A stretch of DNA of 64,000 nucleotides from Halomonas heilongjiangensis. GTDB lineage: Bacteria > Pseudomonadota > Gammaproteobacteria > Pseudomonadales > Halomonadaceae. The translations under genes and the position numbers were made by a program. Under the pieces are notes generated by a model, which did not search any database, was not told the DNA's origin, and was given only the letters and a program-made list of their open reading frames with translations. Positions 24,299 to 32,718 of the stretch are shown one piece after another. The stretch covers positions 23,799-87,798 of the forward strand of contig NZ_PNRE01000003.1 of NCBI RefSeq assembly GCF_002879645.1. The letters run 5' to 3'. Within the stretch, counting starts at the first letter, position 1, and the number at the start of each line of letters is the position of its first letter.

Positions 24299-25755
24299 GG
24301 CGACAGGCGGATGCCGACATTCTTGGTCTGCACGTAGCCGAGCAGGGCTTCCTGCCCCTTTTCCCGGCCATACCCGGAGCGTTTGGTGCCGCCGAAGGGA
24401 GTCTCCACGCCACCGGTCCACCAGTCATTGACATAGACCTGGCCAGCCACCAGGCGGTCGGCCGTCCAGTGGGCCAGCCTCAGGTCGTTGGTGTAGACCC
24501 CGGCGGCCAGGCCATAGTCGGTACCGTTGGCAATGGCGATGGCCTCGTCCGGGGTGTCGAAGGGCAGGACCACGAGCACCGGGCCGAAGAACTCCTCCCG
24601 GGCGATCCGCATCTCGGGACGCACCCCGCTGAAGAGGGTGGGGGCCATGAAATGTCCCGGCCTGCCGGCCAGGCGCGATCCCCCCGTGACCAGCGTCGCG
24701 CCTTCCTCGACCCCGACGCGGCAGAGCGACTCGACCCGATCGAGCTGCCGCGCGGAGATCAGGGGCCCCATGTCGCAGCCGTCGATGCCGGGGCCGATGG
24801 TACGGGTTTCGGCCTCTCCCTTGAGCCGTGCCACCAGGTCGTCATGGATCGAGCGGTGCACGATCAGGCGAGAACCGGCCGAGCAGATCTGTCCGGCATG
24901 ATGGAAGATGGCCCGCGCGGCGCTTTTCGCCACCCGGTCCAGGTCCGCGTCCGGATAGACGATCCCGCCCGACTTGCCGCCCAGTTCCATGATGCACGGA
25001 ATGATCCGCTCCGAAGCGGCCCGCAGCACGCTCCTGCCTGTCTCGACGGAGCCGGTGAAGACGATGTGGTCGATATCGCCATGCGCGACCAGCGCTGCGC
25101 CGGTGTCATGCCCGTAGCCGCAGAGGATATTGACGGCCCCCTTGGGTACCCCCGCCCGCTCGCACGCTTCGGCAAACAGGAACAGGCTCAACGGAGAGTC
25201 CTCCGGTGACTTGAGGACGACCGTATTTCCCGTCAGGAGGGCGCAGGTGATGGAACGTGCACCCACGGGCAGCGGTCCGTTCCATGGCACGATCTGAGCC
25301 GAGACGCCGAACGGCATGTGGGTGGTGTAGTCGAGCACCCCCTCGCCGAGCGGGATCTGCCGCCCCTCCAGCTTGTCGGCCATGCCGGCGTAGTAGCTCA
25401 GGTAACGCCGGGTCAGGGCGATGTCGGCATGGCCGGCGGCCATGGTCTTGCCATTGTCGAAACACTCCACGGTGGCGATGTCATCGGCCAGTTCATCGAG
25501 CTGTCGCGCTACTTCCAGCATCATCTCGCCGCGCTGGTGAGGGCGCATGGCCGCCAGGGCCCGGCTGTCGAAACAGCGGCGGGCTGCCGCCACGGCCTGA
25601 TCCACATCGGCGGGCATGGCGCGGGCGACCTCGGCAATGGGGGCGCCGGTCGCGGGATCGGTAACGACGATACGCTCGTTACCGGTGCCATCGACCCACT
25701 CGCCACCGATGAAATTCTTCCAATATGGCCTGATGCTGGTCACTGTGTCCCCCAT
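24295..25755 (-). CDS. NAD(P)-dependent aldehyde dehydrogenase
   Basis: 486 aa (start 25755, MGDTVTSIRPYWKNF; an in-frame ATG at 25794 is possible). Class-III type ALDH: NFIGGEWVDGTGNERI at the N-terminus, cofactor loop VPWNGPLPVGARS, VLKSPEDSPLSLF, FTGSVETGRSVL, MELGGKSGGIVYPD with the general-base Glu, and the catalytic Cys in AGQICSAGSRLIV; C-terminal EEFFGPVLVVLPF and KRSGYGREKG. PWNG replaces the common PWNF/PWNY at the active-site Asn motif. Upstream member of a coupled pair with the GMC oxidoreductase; divergent from the LysR gene, its likely regulator. Confidence 0.92.
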   Translation of the reverse strand: MGDTVTSIRPYWKNFIGGEWVDGTGNERIVVTDPATGAPIAEVARAMPADVDQAVAAARRCFDSRALAAMRPHQRGEMMLEVARQLDELADDIATVECFDNGKTMAAGHADIALTRRYLSYYAGMADKLEGRQIPLGEGVLDYTTHMPFGVSAQIVPWNGPLPVGARSITCALLTGNTVVLKSPEDSPLSLFLFAEACERAGVPKGAVNILCGYGHDTGAALVAHGDIDHIVFTGSVETGRSVLRAASERIIPCIMELGGKSGGIVYPDADLDRVAKSAARAIFHHAGQICSAGSRLIVHRSIHDDLVARLKGEAETRTIGPGIDGCDMGPLISARQLDRVESLCRVGVEEGATLVTGGSRLAGRPGHFMAPTLFSGVRPEMRIAREEFFGPVLVVLPFDTPDEAIAIANGTDYGLAAGVYTNDLRLAHWTADRLVAGQVYVNDWWTGGVETPFGGTKRSGYGREKGQEALLGYVQTKNVGIRLSP

Positions 25756-25921
25756 GGTGCCGGGCTTCCCGGCACGGTTCTCGACTCTCGTCATTCCGCC
25801 ATCATTACGAGTCTGGCAACGCTTGGCGAATGCCGGTTCAGGATCAATCTATGCCTGATTTGCATGCTCGTGCGGGGAAGGTCATTATTTCGTTATAAAT
25901 GGACCGGGGCGGCCGGAGTTG

Positions 25922-25957
25922 TTGTTGGAATCATTGTTGGAATCGTTGCGGGAACCG
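25922..25957 (+). repeat. Three 12-bp tandem repeats before the LysR gene
   Basis: Units TTGTTGGAATCA, TTGTTGGAATCG and TTGCGGGAACCG follow head to tail and stop 5 bp before ATG 25963. They lie between the divergent ALDH and LysR genes. The third unit is degenerate (nine of twelve). Confidence 0.7.
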
Positions 25958-25962
25958 TTGCG

Positions 25963-26877
25963 ATGGAAATCAAGTGGCTGATGGACTTCCTGTCCCTGGC
26001 GGATACGGGAAACTTCTCGCGTTCGGCTGAGGCGCGTGCCACGACCCAGCCCGCCTTCAGCCGCCGCATCAAGGCCCTGGAAGAGTGGGTGGGGGCGTCG
26101 CTGTTCGACCGCAGCAAGCAGCCCATCACGCTGACGCCGGCGGGTGAACGTTTCCACCCGGTTGCCGAGGGCGTGCTGCGCCGCCTGTTCCAGGCGCGCG
26201 ACGAGATTCGCCAGCTGGGGCAGACGACCGAGAACACCATCACGTTCTCGTCCACCCACAGCCTGTCATTGACCTTCTTCCCCGACTGGATCCGCCACAT
26301 TGAGGAGCAGGTCGGGGTGCTGCTGATCCGGCTGGACTCCAATCAGGTAGGCAACTGCGTTCAGGCGCTGTTGCGCGGCGACTGCCATTTCATGATGTGC
26401 CACACCCACCCCTCGGTGGATATTCCGCTGCCCGAGGAGCGTTACCAGTCGGTCAAGGTCGGCGAGGACCGGCTGCTGCCGGTCTCCGCACCGGACGAAC
26501 ACGGCCAGCCGTCGCAGTTGCTGCCAGGGTCGGAGACCAATCCCCTCTCGTATCTGGCCTATGCGGAAACCTCCGCCATCGGGCGCGCGGTGGATTTCAT
26601 GCTGGCCCACCATCCCGCCCGACCCGTCATGAAACGCGTCTTCGAGACCCACCTGGCGGCCGTGTTGAAGACCATGGCGCGTGACGGGCGCGGCCTCGCC
26701 TGGCTACCCGAGAACCAGATCCTCTCGGAGCTGGAAACCGGCAGCCTGCTGGTATCGGGAGACCCCTCCTGGTGTATCCCCGTCGACATCCGGGTGTTTC
26801 GCTCCCGGGACCCCCTCCCCCACGCTGCGGAAGCGTTCTGGGCGACGCTTGGCGATACCGCTGCGGCATCGGGCTAG
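25963..26877 (+). CDS. LysR family transcriptional regulator
   Basis: 304 aa. N-terminal winged helix MEIKWLMDFLSLADTGNFSR followed by SAEARATTQPAFSRRIKALEEWVG, the LysR helix-turn-helix and wing; then a linker helix and a periplasmic-binding-like effector domain (TITFSSTHSLSLTFFPDW, LLIRLDSNQVGNCVQALLRG, GRGLAWLPENQI). ATG 25963 fits the family start; the frame is open further upstream, giving a possible hydrophobic extension. It is divergent from the ALDH-GMC pair and 71 bp upstream of the M81 gene, so it probably controls the catabolic island in response to the imported substrate. Confidence 0.92.
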   Translation: MEIKWLMDFLSLADTGNFSRSAEARATTQPAFSRRIKALEEWVGASLFDRSKQPITLTPAGERFHPVAEGVLRRLFQARDEIRQLGQTTENTITFSSTHSLSLTFFPDWIRHIEEQVGVLLIRLDSNQVGNCVQALLRGDCHFMMCHTHPSVDIPLPEERYQSVKVGEDRLLPVSAPDEHGQPSQLLPGSETNPLSYLAYAETSAIGRAVDFMLAHHPARPVMKRVFETHLAAVLKTMARDGRGLAWLPENQILSELETGSLLVSGDPSWCIPVDIRVFRSRDPLPHAAEAFWATLGDTAAASG

Positions 26878-26948
26878 GCCGAGCTTGCATTGGGCCCCGG
26901 GGAGTACGCCATGTAAGGTCTAATCTCCATGAGTCGGGGGGCGAGCAG

Positions 26949-28478
26949 ATGACGGGGACTTCTTCGCGGCGTGTCGCCATCCTGGGGCTGATGCTCGAAA
27001 GCAACCGTTTCGCGCCGGTGACCACCGAGGAAGACTATCTCAACCGGGTCTATCTGGCGGGCACTGAAATCCTGGAAGACCTGAACCTCCCCGATCCCAA
27101 GCTGCCCACTGAGATTCGCGGCTTCATCGGTGCCATGAATGCACACTGCGACTGGACGGCGGTTCCCATCCTGGTCGGCCTGGTCGAGGCCGGCGGGCCG
27201 CTGGAGCATGCCTTCTACCAGGCCACCCGCGACGAGATGAAGCGCCGTCTGGAAGCCGCCATGCCGCTGGATGCCGTCTATATCGCCAACCACGGTGCCA
27301 TGGTCACCACCGAAGAGGACGATCCCGATGGCGAGCTCTTCGCGATGGTGCGCTCCATCGTCGGGCCCGAGGTGCCCATCGTGGCGACGCTGGATCTGCA
27401 CGGCAATGTCTCCGAGCGCATGGTCGAGTCGGCCGATGCCATTGTCGCCTATCGCACCAACCCGCATGTCGACATGCGAGCCCGCGGTATGGAGGCCGCC
27501 GGCATCCTGCTGGAGATGTTCACCGGCATGCGGCCGGAGATGGCGTTCATCCGGCTGCCGTTGATTCCGCCAACCGTCACCTTGCTGACCGAGTCGGGCC
27601 CCTATGCCGACATCATCGAGTACGGCCAGGGCCTGATCACGGACGAGATCGCCAATGTCTCCATTCTCGGTGGGTTTGCCTTCGGCGATACCCCCAAGAA
27701 CGGCATGGCCATTCTCGTGACCGCGAGACACGGTGGTGGTGTCGCGAGGGCGGTGGCACGCCTGATCGCGCAGAAGGCCTGGGATGATCATGAGCGCTAT
27801 GTGCCGCATCTCGCCTCGCTGGAAGACGCCGTTGCCCGTGTCGTGGAGGCCGGGCGACACACCGACCTGCCTGCCCTCATCCTGGCCGACGTCGCGGACA
27901 ACCCGGGTGGTGGCGGCAGGGGCAACACGATGTGGATTCTTGAAGCCCTGCATGATGCCAACGTCACGGGCGTCATGGTCGGCGTGATCCACGATCCCGC
28001 ACTGGCTCACGAAGCCCATGCACGCGGCGAAGGAGCAACGTTCCAGGCCATCTTCAATCGCCACGAGCCCGACGAATTCTCACGCCGATTCGAGGCGACG
28101 GCCAGAGTGGCCTGCCTCAAGGATGGGGAGTGCGTCGGGAGGCGCGGCTTCTACGCCGGGCGACACATGAACCTGGGGCCGTCGGCGCTCCTGGTGCTGG
28201 GTGGTATCCAGGTGGTCGTGATATCGATCCGCACGCAATGCGCCGACCCCGTCTTTCTGGAGATGATGGGACTGGACATTGCCCGGGCGCGGGCGGTGGT
28301 GGTGAAGTCACGAGGCCACTTCCGAGCCGGCTTCGATGAATTCTTCTCCGCCGACCAGGTGATCGAGGTCGACACGCCGGGGCTGACTTCGCCGATCCTC
28401 TCACGCTTCGACTTCAGGCACCTGCCTCGCCCCGCCTTTCCCATTGACTCTCGGGTCGATTGGACGCTGCCCGGCTGA
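26949..28478 (+). CDS. M81 family metallopeptidase (MlrC-like)
   Basis: 509 aa. Matches the microcystinase C / M81 family along its length: VAILGLMLESNRFAPV at the N-terminus, IANHGAMVT, VATLDLHGNVS, YRTNPHVDMRARG, then VSILGGFAFGDTP, LADVADNPGGGGRGNT and FYAGRHMNLGPSALL. The Asp/His residues in LDLHGN and NPHVD are likely zinc ligands. MlrC cleaves the Adda-Glu bond of linear microcystin fragments, but the family is broad and often sits near amino-acid catabolism and transporter genes, as here. Cytosolic, no signal. Follows the LysR gene in the same direction. Confidence 0.9.
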   Translation: MTGTSSRRVAILGLMLESNRFAPVTTEEDYLNRVYLAGTEILEDLNLPDPKLPTEIRGFIGAMNAHCDWTAVPILVGLVEAGGPLEHAFYQATRDEMKRRLEAAMPLDAVYIANHGAMVTTEEDDPDGELFAMVRSIVGPEVPIVATLDLHGNVSERMVESADAIVAYRTNPHVDMRARGMEAAGILLEMFTGMRPEMAFIRLPLIPPTVTLLTESGPYADIIEYGQGLITDEIANVSILGGFAFGDTPKNGMAILVTARHGGGVARAVARLIAQKAWDDHERYVPHLASLEDAVARVVEAGRHTDLPALILADVADNPGGGGRGNTMWILEALHDANVTGVMVGVIHDPALAHEAHARGEGATFQAIFNRHEPDEFSRRFEATARVACLKDGECVGRRGFYAGRHMNLGPSALLVLGGIQVVVISIRTQCADPVFLEMMGLDIARARAVVVKSRGHFRAGFDEFFSADQVIEVDTPGLTSPILSRFDFRHLPRPAFPIDSRVDWTLPG

Positions 28479-28530
28479 GTCCGTCGCGGAAGTGTCTAAG
28501 CGTTTTCTTTATCAGGATTGCTGATTCTTT

Positions 28531-28542
28531 TGACCATGGTCA
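28531..28542. promoter_or_regulatory. Perfect 12-bp palindrome upstream of the TRAP operon
   Basis: TGACCATGGTCA, centred 190 bp before the TRAP binding-protein start, within the AT-richer leader 28490-28720. Could be an operator for a dimeric regulator of the transport genes. Confidence 0.35.
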
Positions 28543-28725
28543 GGGAAACTGCTGTCTGCCTACAGGGAGCCTTGTCTGTTCCACTATCCTGACAAGAGGG
28601 AGTCTATACGCCACCGGCATCGGACTATCATGTCTTTGCATTCGCCACGAGTCAATATTGCCAATAGTCTGTATGTGTGTCTGAGAAGGAAACTTCTCTT
28701 CCTACAAAAAGTAGAGGGGAAACGC

Positions 28726-29751
28726 ATGAACAAGTATCTCAAGTGGACCATGGCAGTCGCAGTCACTACAGCGGTGCTGGGCGCCACGAGTCCCGTAATG
28801 GCAAAGACCATCAAGTTTGGCATGAATGCTCCGCAGGGTGACAATCCCGAGTGGAACGCGCTGGTCGCCTTCAAGGATCATGTCGAGTACAAGACCGAAG
28901 GTGATATCACGGTGCAACTGTTCCCGAGCGCACAGCTCGGTGCCGAGCGGGCATGCGCCGAACAGGTGCAACAGGGTGCTGTCGAGGTCTGCCTGGTGGA
29001 TACCGGTGCCCTGGCAGGGTTCTACAATGATATCCAGGTGCTTTCGGTTCCATATTTGTTCAAGTCTTCCGCTCATGCCTGGGCCGTCTTCGATAGCCCG
29101 TTCTTCAAGAATCTGGCCGAGAACATGCGACAGGATACGGGTATCCGGATCATGTCATGGGGAGAGAACGGCTTCCGCGACTTTACCAACAATGTACGCC
29201 CGATTCGTACGCCCGAGGATCTCAGGGGGCTGAAGATGCGTGTCATGGAAAGCCCTGTTTTCATTCGTTTTGTGGAGTCTTTCGGGGCGGCTGCCACGCC
29301 GATGCCTGGCTCTGAAATCATCATGGCCGCCAAGCAGGGCGTCATTGACGGGCAGGAAAATCCCGCCCAGGTGAACTACGACTACAACTTGATGGACGTA
29401 CAGAAATACATGTCCACCGACGAGCACATTCTCGGGATTCACGCCTATATCATCAACGATGACTTCTTCAGCGGCCTGAGTGACGATGAGAAGGCGATAG
29501 TGCTGGAAGCGGCGACACTGGCCGCACGCATAGAGAATACCCAGAAGCTTGCCGGGGCCAAGAGATATATCGACTTGATCAGGGACAAGGGAGTCGAAAT
29601 CCACATGACCACGATGGCCGAGAAAGCCGCTTTCGCGGAAGTCTCCCAGGAGCCGGTGCTGGAGTATCTGAGAGGGCAGGTCGGTGAGGATCTGGTGCAG
29701 GAGCTTCTGGACACTGCTGCCTCCTATGAGCCTGCCCTTTATGGCTCCTGA
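28726..29751 (+). CDS. dctP: TRAP transporter substrate-binding protein (DctP family)
   Basis: 341 aa periplasmic receptor. Signal peptide 1-26 (WTMAVAVTTAVLGATSPVMA). Core DctP features: IKFGMNAPQGDNPEWNALVAFKD, GDITVQLFPSAQLG, GLKMRVMESPVFIRFVESFG with the substrate-carboxylate-binding Arg, then AATPMPGSEIIMAAKQGVIDGQENP. Binds an organic acid and hands it to the DctQM permease; the substrate is unknown. ATG 28726 follows AGAGGGGAAACGC. First gene of the operon dctP-dctQ-dctM-ornithine cyclodeaminase-like. Confidence 0.94.
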   Translation: MNKYLKWTMAVAVTTAVLGATSPVMAKTIKFGMNAPQGDNPEWNALVAFKDHVEYKTEGDITVQLFPSAQLGAERACAEQVQQGAVEVCLVDTGALAGFYNDIQVLSVPYLFKSSAHAWAVFDSPFFKNLAENMRQDTGIRIMSWGENGFRDFTNNVRPIRTPEDLRGLKMRVMESPVFIRFVESFGAAATPMPGSEIIMAAKQGVIDGQENPAQVNYDYNLMDVQKYMSTDEHILGIHAYIINDDFFSGLSDDEKAIVLEAATLAARIENTQKLAGAKRYIDLIRDKGVEIHMTTMAEKAAFAEVSQEPVLEYLRGQVGEDLVQELLDTAASYEPALYGS

Positions 29752-29845
29752 GACGACGGTGGGTCCGTGATCCCATAAGTTGAAAGAGTGGGAAGAAGTC
29801 AGTCTCTTTCCGCTCTTTCACGTTGCAGCAGGTGTTAAGACGATA

Positions 29846-30418
29846 ATGATTGATAAGCCTGTTTTGCCCGCCGTCCCGAGTGCTTGCCGAGTCCAGCTGG
29901 AGAAATCCACTTTGAAGCACAGGGTATTCAAGTTTGCCATGGGGGTTACCCAAGCCACGGAGGCCATCTCTGCCATCCTGCTGGTCGCCATCATCCTGAT
30001 GAATGTGGCTCAGGTGTTCTTCCGCTACGTGCTGGTCGATCCACTCTCATGGAGCGAAGAAACCATGCGCTACTCGACTACCTGGATGGTCATGCTGGCC
30101 GGTAGTGCCGCCCTGTTCCGGGGAGAGCACATGGTGATCAGCCTGTTCACCAGCGTACGCTCGCCCATCTTTCGCCGACTGATTCATCTTTCCGTGCTGA
30201 CCTGCATCGCCGGCTTTTGCCTGCTGTTGATGTGGGAGGGTTTCCCGGCGGCCATCAACAACATGCGGCAGATGTCGCCTGCGACCCGGATCCCGATGGC
30301 CATTCCCTACATGGCCATTCCCGTAGGGGCTTCGCTGATGCTGCTCAAGGTCCTGTGCCTGATGGTCCTGCCCGAGGATGTCCTGCGCCGGGAAGAAGCC
30401 GAGGAGAACCAGCCATGA
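29846..30418 (+). CDS. dctQ: TRAP transporter small permease (DctQ family)
   Basis: 190 aa with four membrane helices: AISAILLVAIILMNVAQVFFRYVL, YSTTWMVMLAGSAALF, LIHLSVLTCIAGFCLLLMW and MAIPYMAIPVGASLMLLKVL. The DctQ signature is FRYVLVDPLSWSEETMRY followed by GEHMVISLF. ATG 29846 (MIDKPVLPAV) is the most likely start; the upstream frame to 29780 lacks family similarity. The stop overlaps the dctM start (ATGA), so the two permease subunits are translationally coupled. Works with DctM in the inner membrane, driven by a Na+ or H+ gradient. Confidence 0.92.
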   Translation: MIDKPVLPAVPSACRVQLEKSTLKHRVFKFAMGVTQATEAISAILLVAIILMNVAQVFFRYVLVDPLSWSEETMRYSTTWMVMLAGSAALFRGEHMVISLFTSVRSPIFRRLIHLSVLTCIAGFCLLLMWEGFPAAINNMRQMSPATRIPMAIPYMAIPVGASLMLLKVLCLMVLPEDVLRREEAEENQP

Positions 30419-31686
30419 TCGCGATGTCCCTGGCCTTCGTTGCCATGTTGATCATCGGTGTCCCGATCGTGTTTGCGCTGGGCATCGCGGGAGCCGTCGG
30501 CCTGTGGGCCCTGGACCTGAACCTGATCACGGTGCCTACGCGGCTGTTCACCGGCATGGACAACTTTGTCCTGCTGGCCGCTCCGTTCTATATCTTCGCC
30601 GGGGAGATCATGAACCGGGGGGGCATCACGACCCGACTGATCCGGTTGGCGGGGCTGGTCACGCGTGGTGTGCCCGGTGGAACGGCCTATACCAACGTTT
30701 CATCGTCGGTGCTGTTTGCCGGCATATCCGGAGCCGCCGTCGCCGATACGGCCGCACTCGGGCAGATATTCATCAAGGGCATGCCCGAAGAGGGGTATGA
30801 CAAGAACTATGCGGCGGCGGTGACGATCGCCTCGTCCATCATCGGCCCCATAGTGCCCCCGTCCGTGATCATGATCATCTATGCCGCCGTGACCCGTCAG
30901 TCGGTGATCGACCTGTTCGTTGCCGGGATCGTGCCCGGTCTGATGCTGGCCGGGGTCATGTGGCTGGTCATCTGGTGGCAGGCACGCGGTGGGCGACTGC
31001 CTCGGTCCAGCTTCAAGGTGGAGAGGCACGAGGTCGCCACCCTGGTCCGGGACGGGCTGCTGGTGATGGGGCTGCCGATCCTGATCGTCGGGGGTACGCT
31101 GTCGGGCATCTTCACCGCCACCGAGGCGGGTGGGGTGGCCGTCGTCTATGCATTGATCATCTCCTGGTTCGTCTTCAGGACCATGGACCTCGCCAGTCTC
31201 TGGGATGCGCTGAAGCGCAGTGCCAGGGTCACGGCGACCATCTACCTGATCATCGCAGCCGCGACAGTCGTGTCGTATGTCCTGACCATTGGCGGGATCG
31301 GCGGCTGGGTGCAGGGGTTCGCGATGCAGTTTGCCGACAACCCCACGCTGTTTCTCATGGTGCTTGTCGGGGTGCTGCTCCTCGTGGGGACCTTCCTCGA
31401 GCCGGGAGCCGCGATCGTGTTGATCGTGCCCATGCTGATGCCGGTGACGGCCTCGATGGACATCGATCCGTTGCAGTTCGCCATGGTCGTGATCCTGCCC
31501 CTCACCCTGGGGTTGATCACGCCCCCCGTGGGAGTCTGCCTGTTTGTCGCCTGCCGAATCGCCGAGAGTCCGGTTTTTCCCATCTTCCGCGCGGTGCTCC
31601 CGTTCCTGGTGGCGGAGATCGGGGTCGTCATCATGCTGGTGTTCGTCCCCGCTCTCTCTTCCTTCCTGCCGACGCTGCTGCGCTGA
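30415..31686 (+). CDS. dctM: TRAP transporter large permease (DctM family)
   Basis: 423 aa with about 12 membrane helices. Family motifs: IIGVPIVFALGIAGAVGLW, LLAAPFYIFAGEIMNRGGI, SSVLFAGISGAAVADTAALG, MPEEGYDKNYAAAVTIASS, IGPIVPPSVIMIIYAAVTRQ, and near the C-terminus LTLGLITPPVGVCLFVACRI. The two conserved PP loops line the ion/substrate path. Overlaps dctQ by 4 bp. Ends 24 bp before the ornithine cyclodeaminase-like gene, so uptake and first enzymatic step are likely co-expressed. Confidence 0.95.
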   Translation: MIAMSLAFVAMLIIGVPIVFALGIAGAVGLWALDLNLITVPTRLFTGMDNFVLLAAPFYIFAGEIMNRGGITTRLIRLAGLVTRGVPGGTAYTNVSSSVLFAGISGAAVADTAALGQIFIKGMPEEGYDKNYAAAVTIASSIIGPIVPPSVIMIIYAAVTRQSVIDLFVAGIVPGLMLAGVMWLVIWWQARGGRLPRSSFKVERHEVATLVRDGLLVMGLPILIVGGTLSGIFTATEAGGVAVVYALIISWFVFRTMDLASLWDALKRSARVTATIYLIIAAATVVSYVLTIGGIGGWVQGFAMQFADNPTLFLMVLVGVLLLVGTFLEPGAAIVLIVPMLMPVTASMDIDPLQFAMVVILPLTLGLITPPVGVCLFVACRIAESPVFPIFRAVLPFLVAEIGVVIMLVFVPALSSFLPTLLR

Positions 31687-31710
31687 GGCACACCCACAAG
31701 GGGGGCTCGA

Positions 31711-32682
31711 ATGCTGGTGATTTCAGAAGCACATGCCCGCGAGCTGGTGAGCGTCGAAGATGCCATCCTCGAGGTGGAGCGCACCTTCGTTTCCATGGCG
31801 AGGGGGACGGCGCGGAACTTTCCCGTGGTGCGTGAGATGGTCGGCTATCAGGATGCGGTCTACGGGGTAAAATCCGGGGGCGATGTGGTGGCCCCGCTGC
31901 TGGGCCTCAAGGCCGGTGGGTACTGGCCGAACAATGCCGGAAAAGGCCTGGGCAACCACCAGTCCTCGACGCTGCTGTTCGACCCGGAAACGGGGAGGGC
32001 GACGGCGCTCGTCAGTGCGAACTACCTGACCGGCATCAGGACCGGTGCGGCGAGTGCGATCGCCACCCGATACCTCTCGCACCAGGATGCGAGCGTCGTC
32101 GGGCTGATCGGTACGGGGGTGCAGGCCGAGTATCAGCTCAAGGCCTCGATGGCGGTGCGGGATCTGGAGCGCGTCCATGCCTGGAGCCCTTCCGCGGAGA
32201 GCCTGGAGGCATTCGGGAAGCTGGTGGTCGGTCTGGGGCTGGACTACGTTGCAGAACCAGACCCCGAGGCCGTTGCCCGTCACTCGGACATCCTGATTAC
32301 GGTGACGCCATCACGCAAGGCGCTGGTGGAAAGGGGCTGGGTGAAGCCGGGTACCCATATCAATGCGATGGGGTGTGATACCCGGGGCAAGCAGGAATTG
32401 GCCCCGGAACTGGTCGCTGCCAGCGCCCTGTTCGTGGACGAGGCCGAACAAGCCGTCTCCATCGGCGAGTTCCAGCATGCCTATGCCCGCGGCTTGATCA
32501 CCACAGAGAACCTGCGCGGCAGCATCGGTCAGGTCATCGAAGGGCAGTGCGACGGCCGACGTGATGCCGATGAGGTCACGATCTTCGACGGCACCGGTGT
32601 GGCGTTGCAGGACCTGGTGGTGGCGAGGCTCGCCGTACGCCTGGCGACGGAGCGGGGCCTCGGCATGTCGGTCGACTACTGA
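31711..32682 (+). CDS. Ornithine cyclodeaminase/mu-crystallin family reductase, iminosuccinate reductase-like
   Basis: 323 aa. Rossmann motif VVGLIGTGVQAEYQLKA at ~128-144; N-terminal substrate region with NFPVVREMVGYQDAVYGVKS, LGLKAGGYWPNN and GNHQSSTLLFDPETG; C-terminal AMGCDTRGKQELAPELV, AVSIGEFQHA and EVTIFDGTGVALQDLVVA. From memory, these segments resemble BhcD, the iminosuccinate reductase of the beta-hydroxyaspartate cycle, more than they do ornithine cyclodeaminase; the catalytic Asp of DGTGVALQD is kept. Would interconvert an imino acid and amino acid with NAD(P)H. Last gene of the TRAP operon and convergent with a DSD1-type enzyme, itself the family of beta-hydroxyaspartate aldolase. 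Confidence 0.82.
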   Translation: MLVISEAHARELVSVEDAILEVERTFVSMARGTARNFPVVREMVGYQDAVYGVKSGGDVVAPLLGLKAGGYWPNNAGKGLGNHQSSTLLFDPETGRATALVSANYLTGIRTGAASAIATRYLSHQDASVVGLIGTGVQAEYQLKASMAVRDLERVHAWSPSAESLEAFGKLVVGLGLDYVAEPDPEAVARHSDILITVTPSRKALVERGWVKPGTHINAMGCDTRGKQELAPELVAASALFVDEAEQAVSIGEFQHAYARGLITTENLRGSIGQVIEGQCDGRRDADEVTIFDGTGVALQDLVVARLAVRLATERGLGMSVDY

Positions 32683-32693
32683 GTCCGCGACAT

Positions 32694-32717
32694 CGAGGGG
32701 CGCAGCAGCGCCCCTCG
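32694..32717. terminator. Perfect hairpin between convergent genes
   Basis: CGAGGGGCGC and GCGCCCCTCG form a 10-bp stem around AGCA, 11 bp after one stop and 1 bp before the opposing stop. Probably a shared bidirectional terminator, although neither side has a long U tract. Confidence 0.6.
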
Positions 32718-32718
32718 G

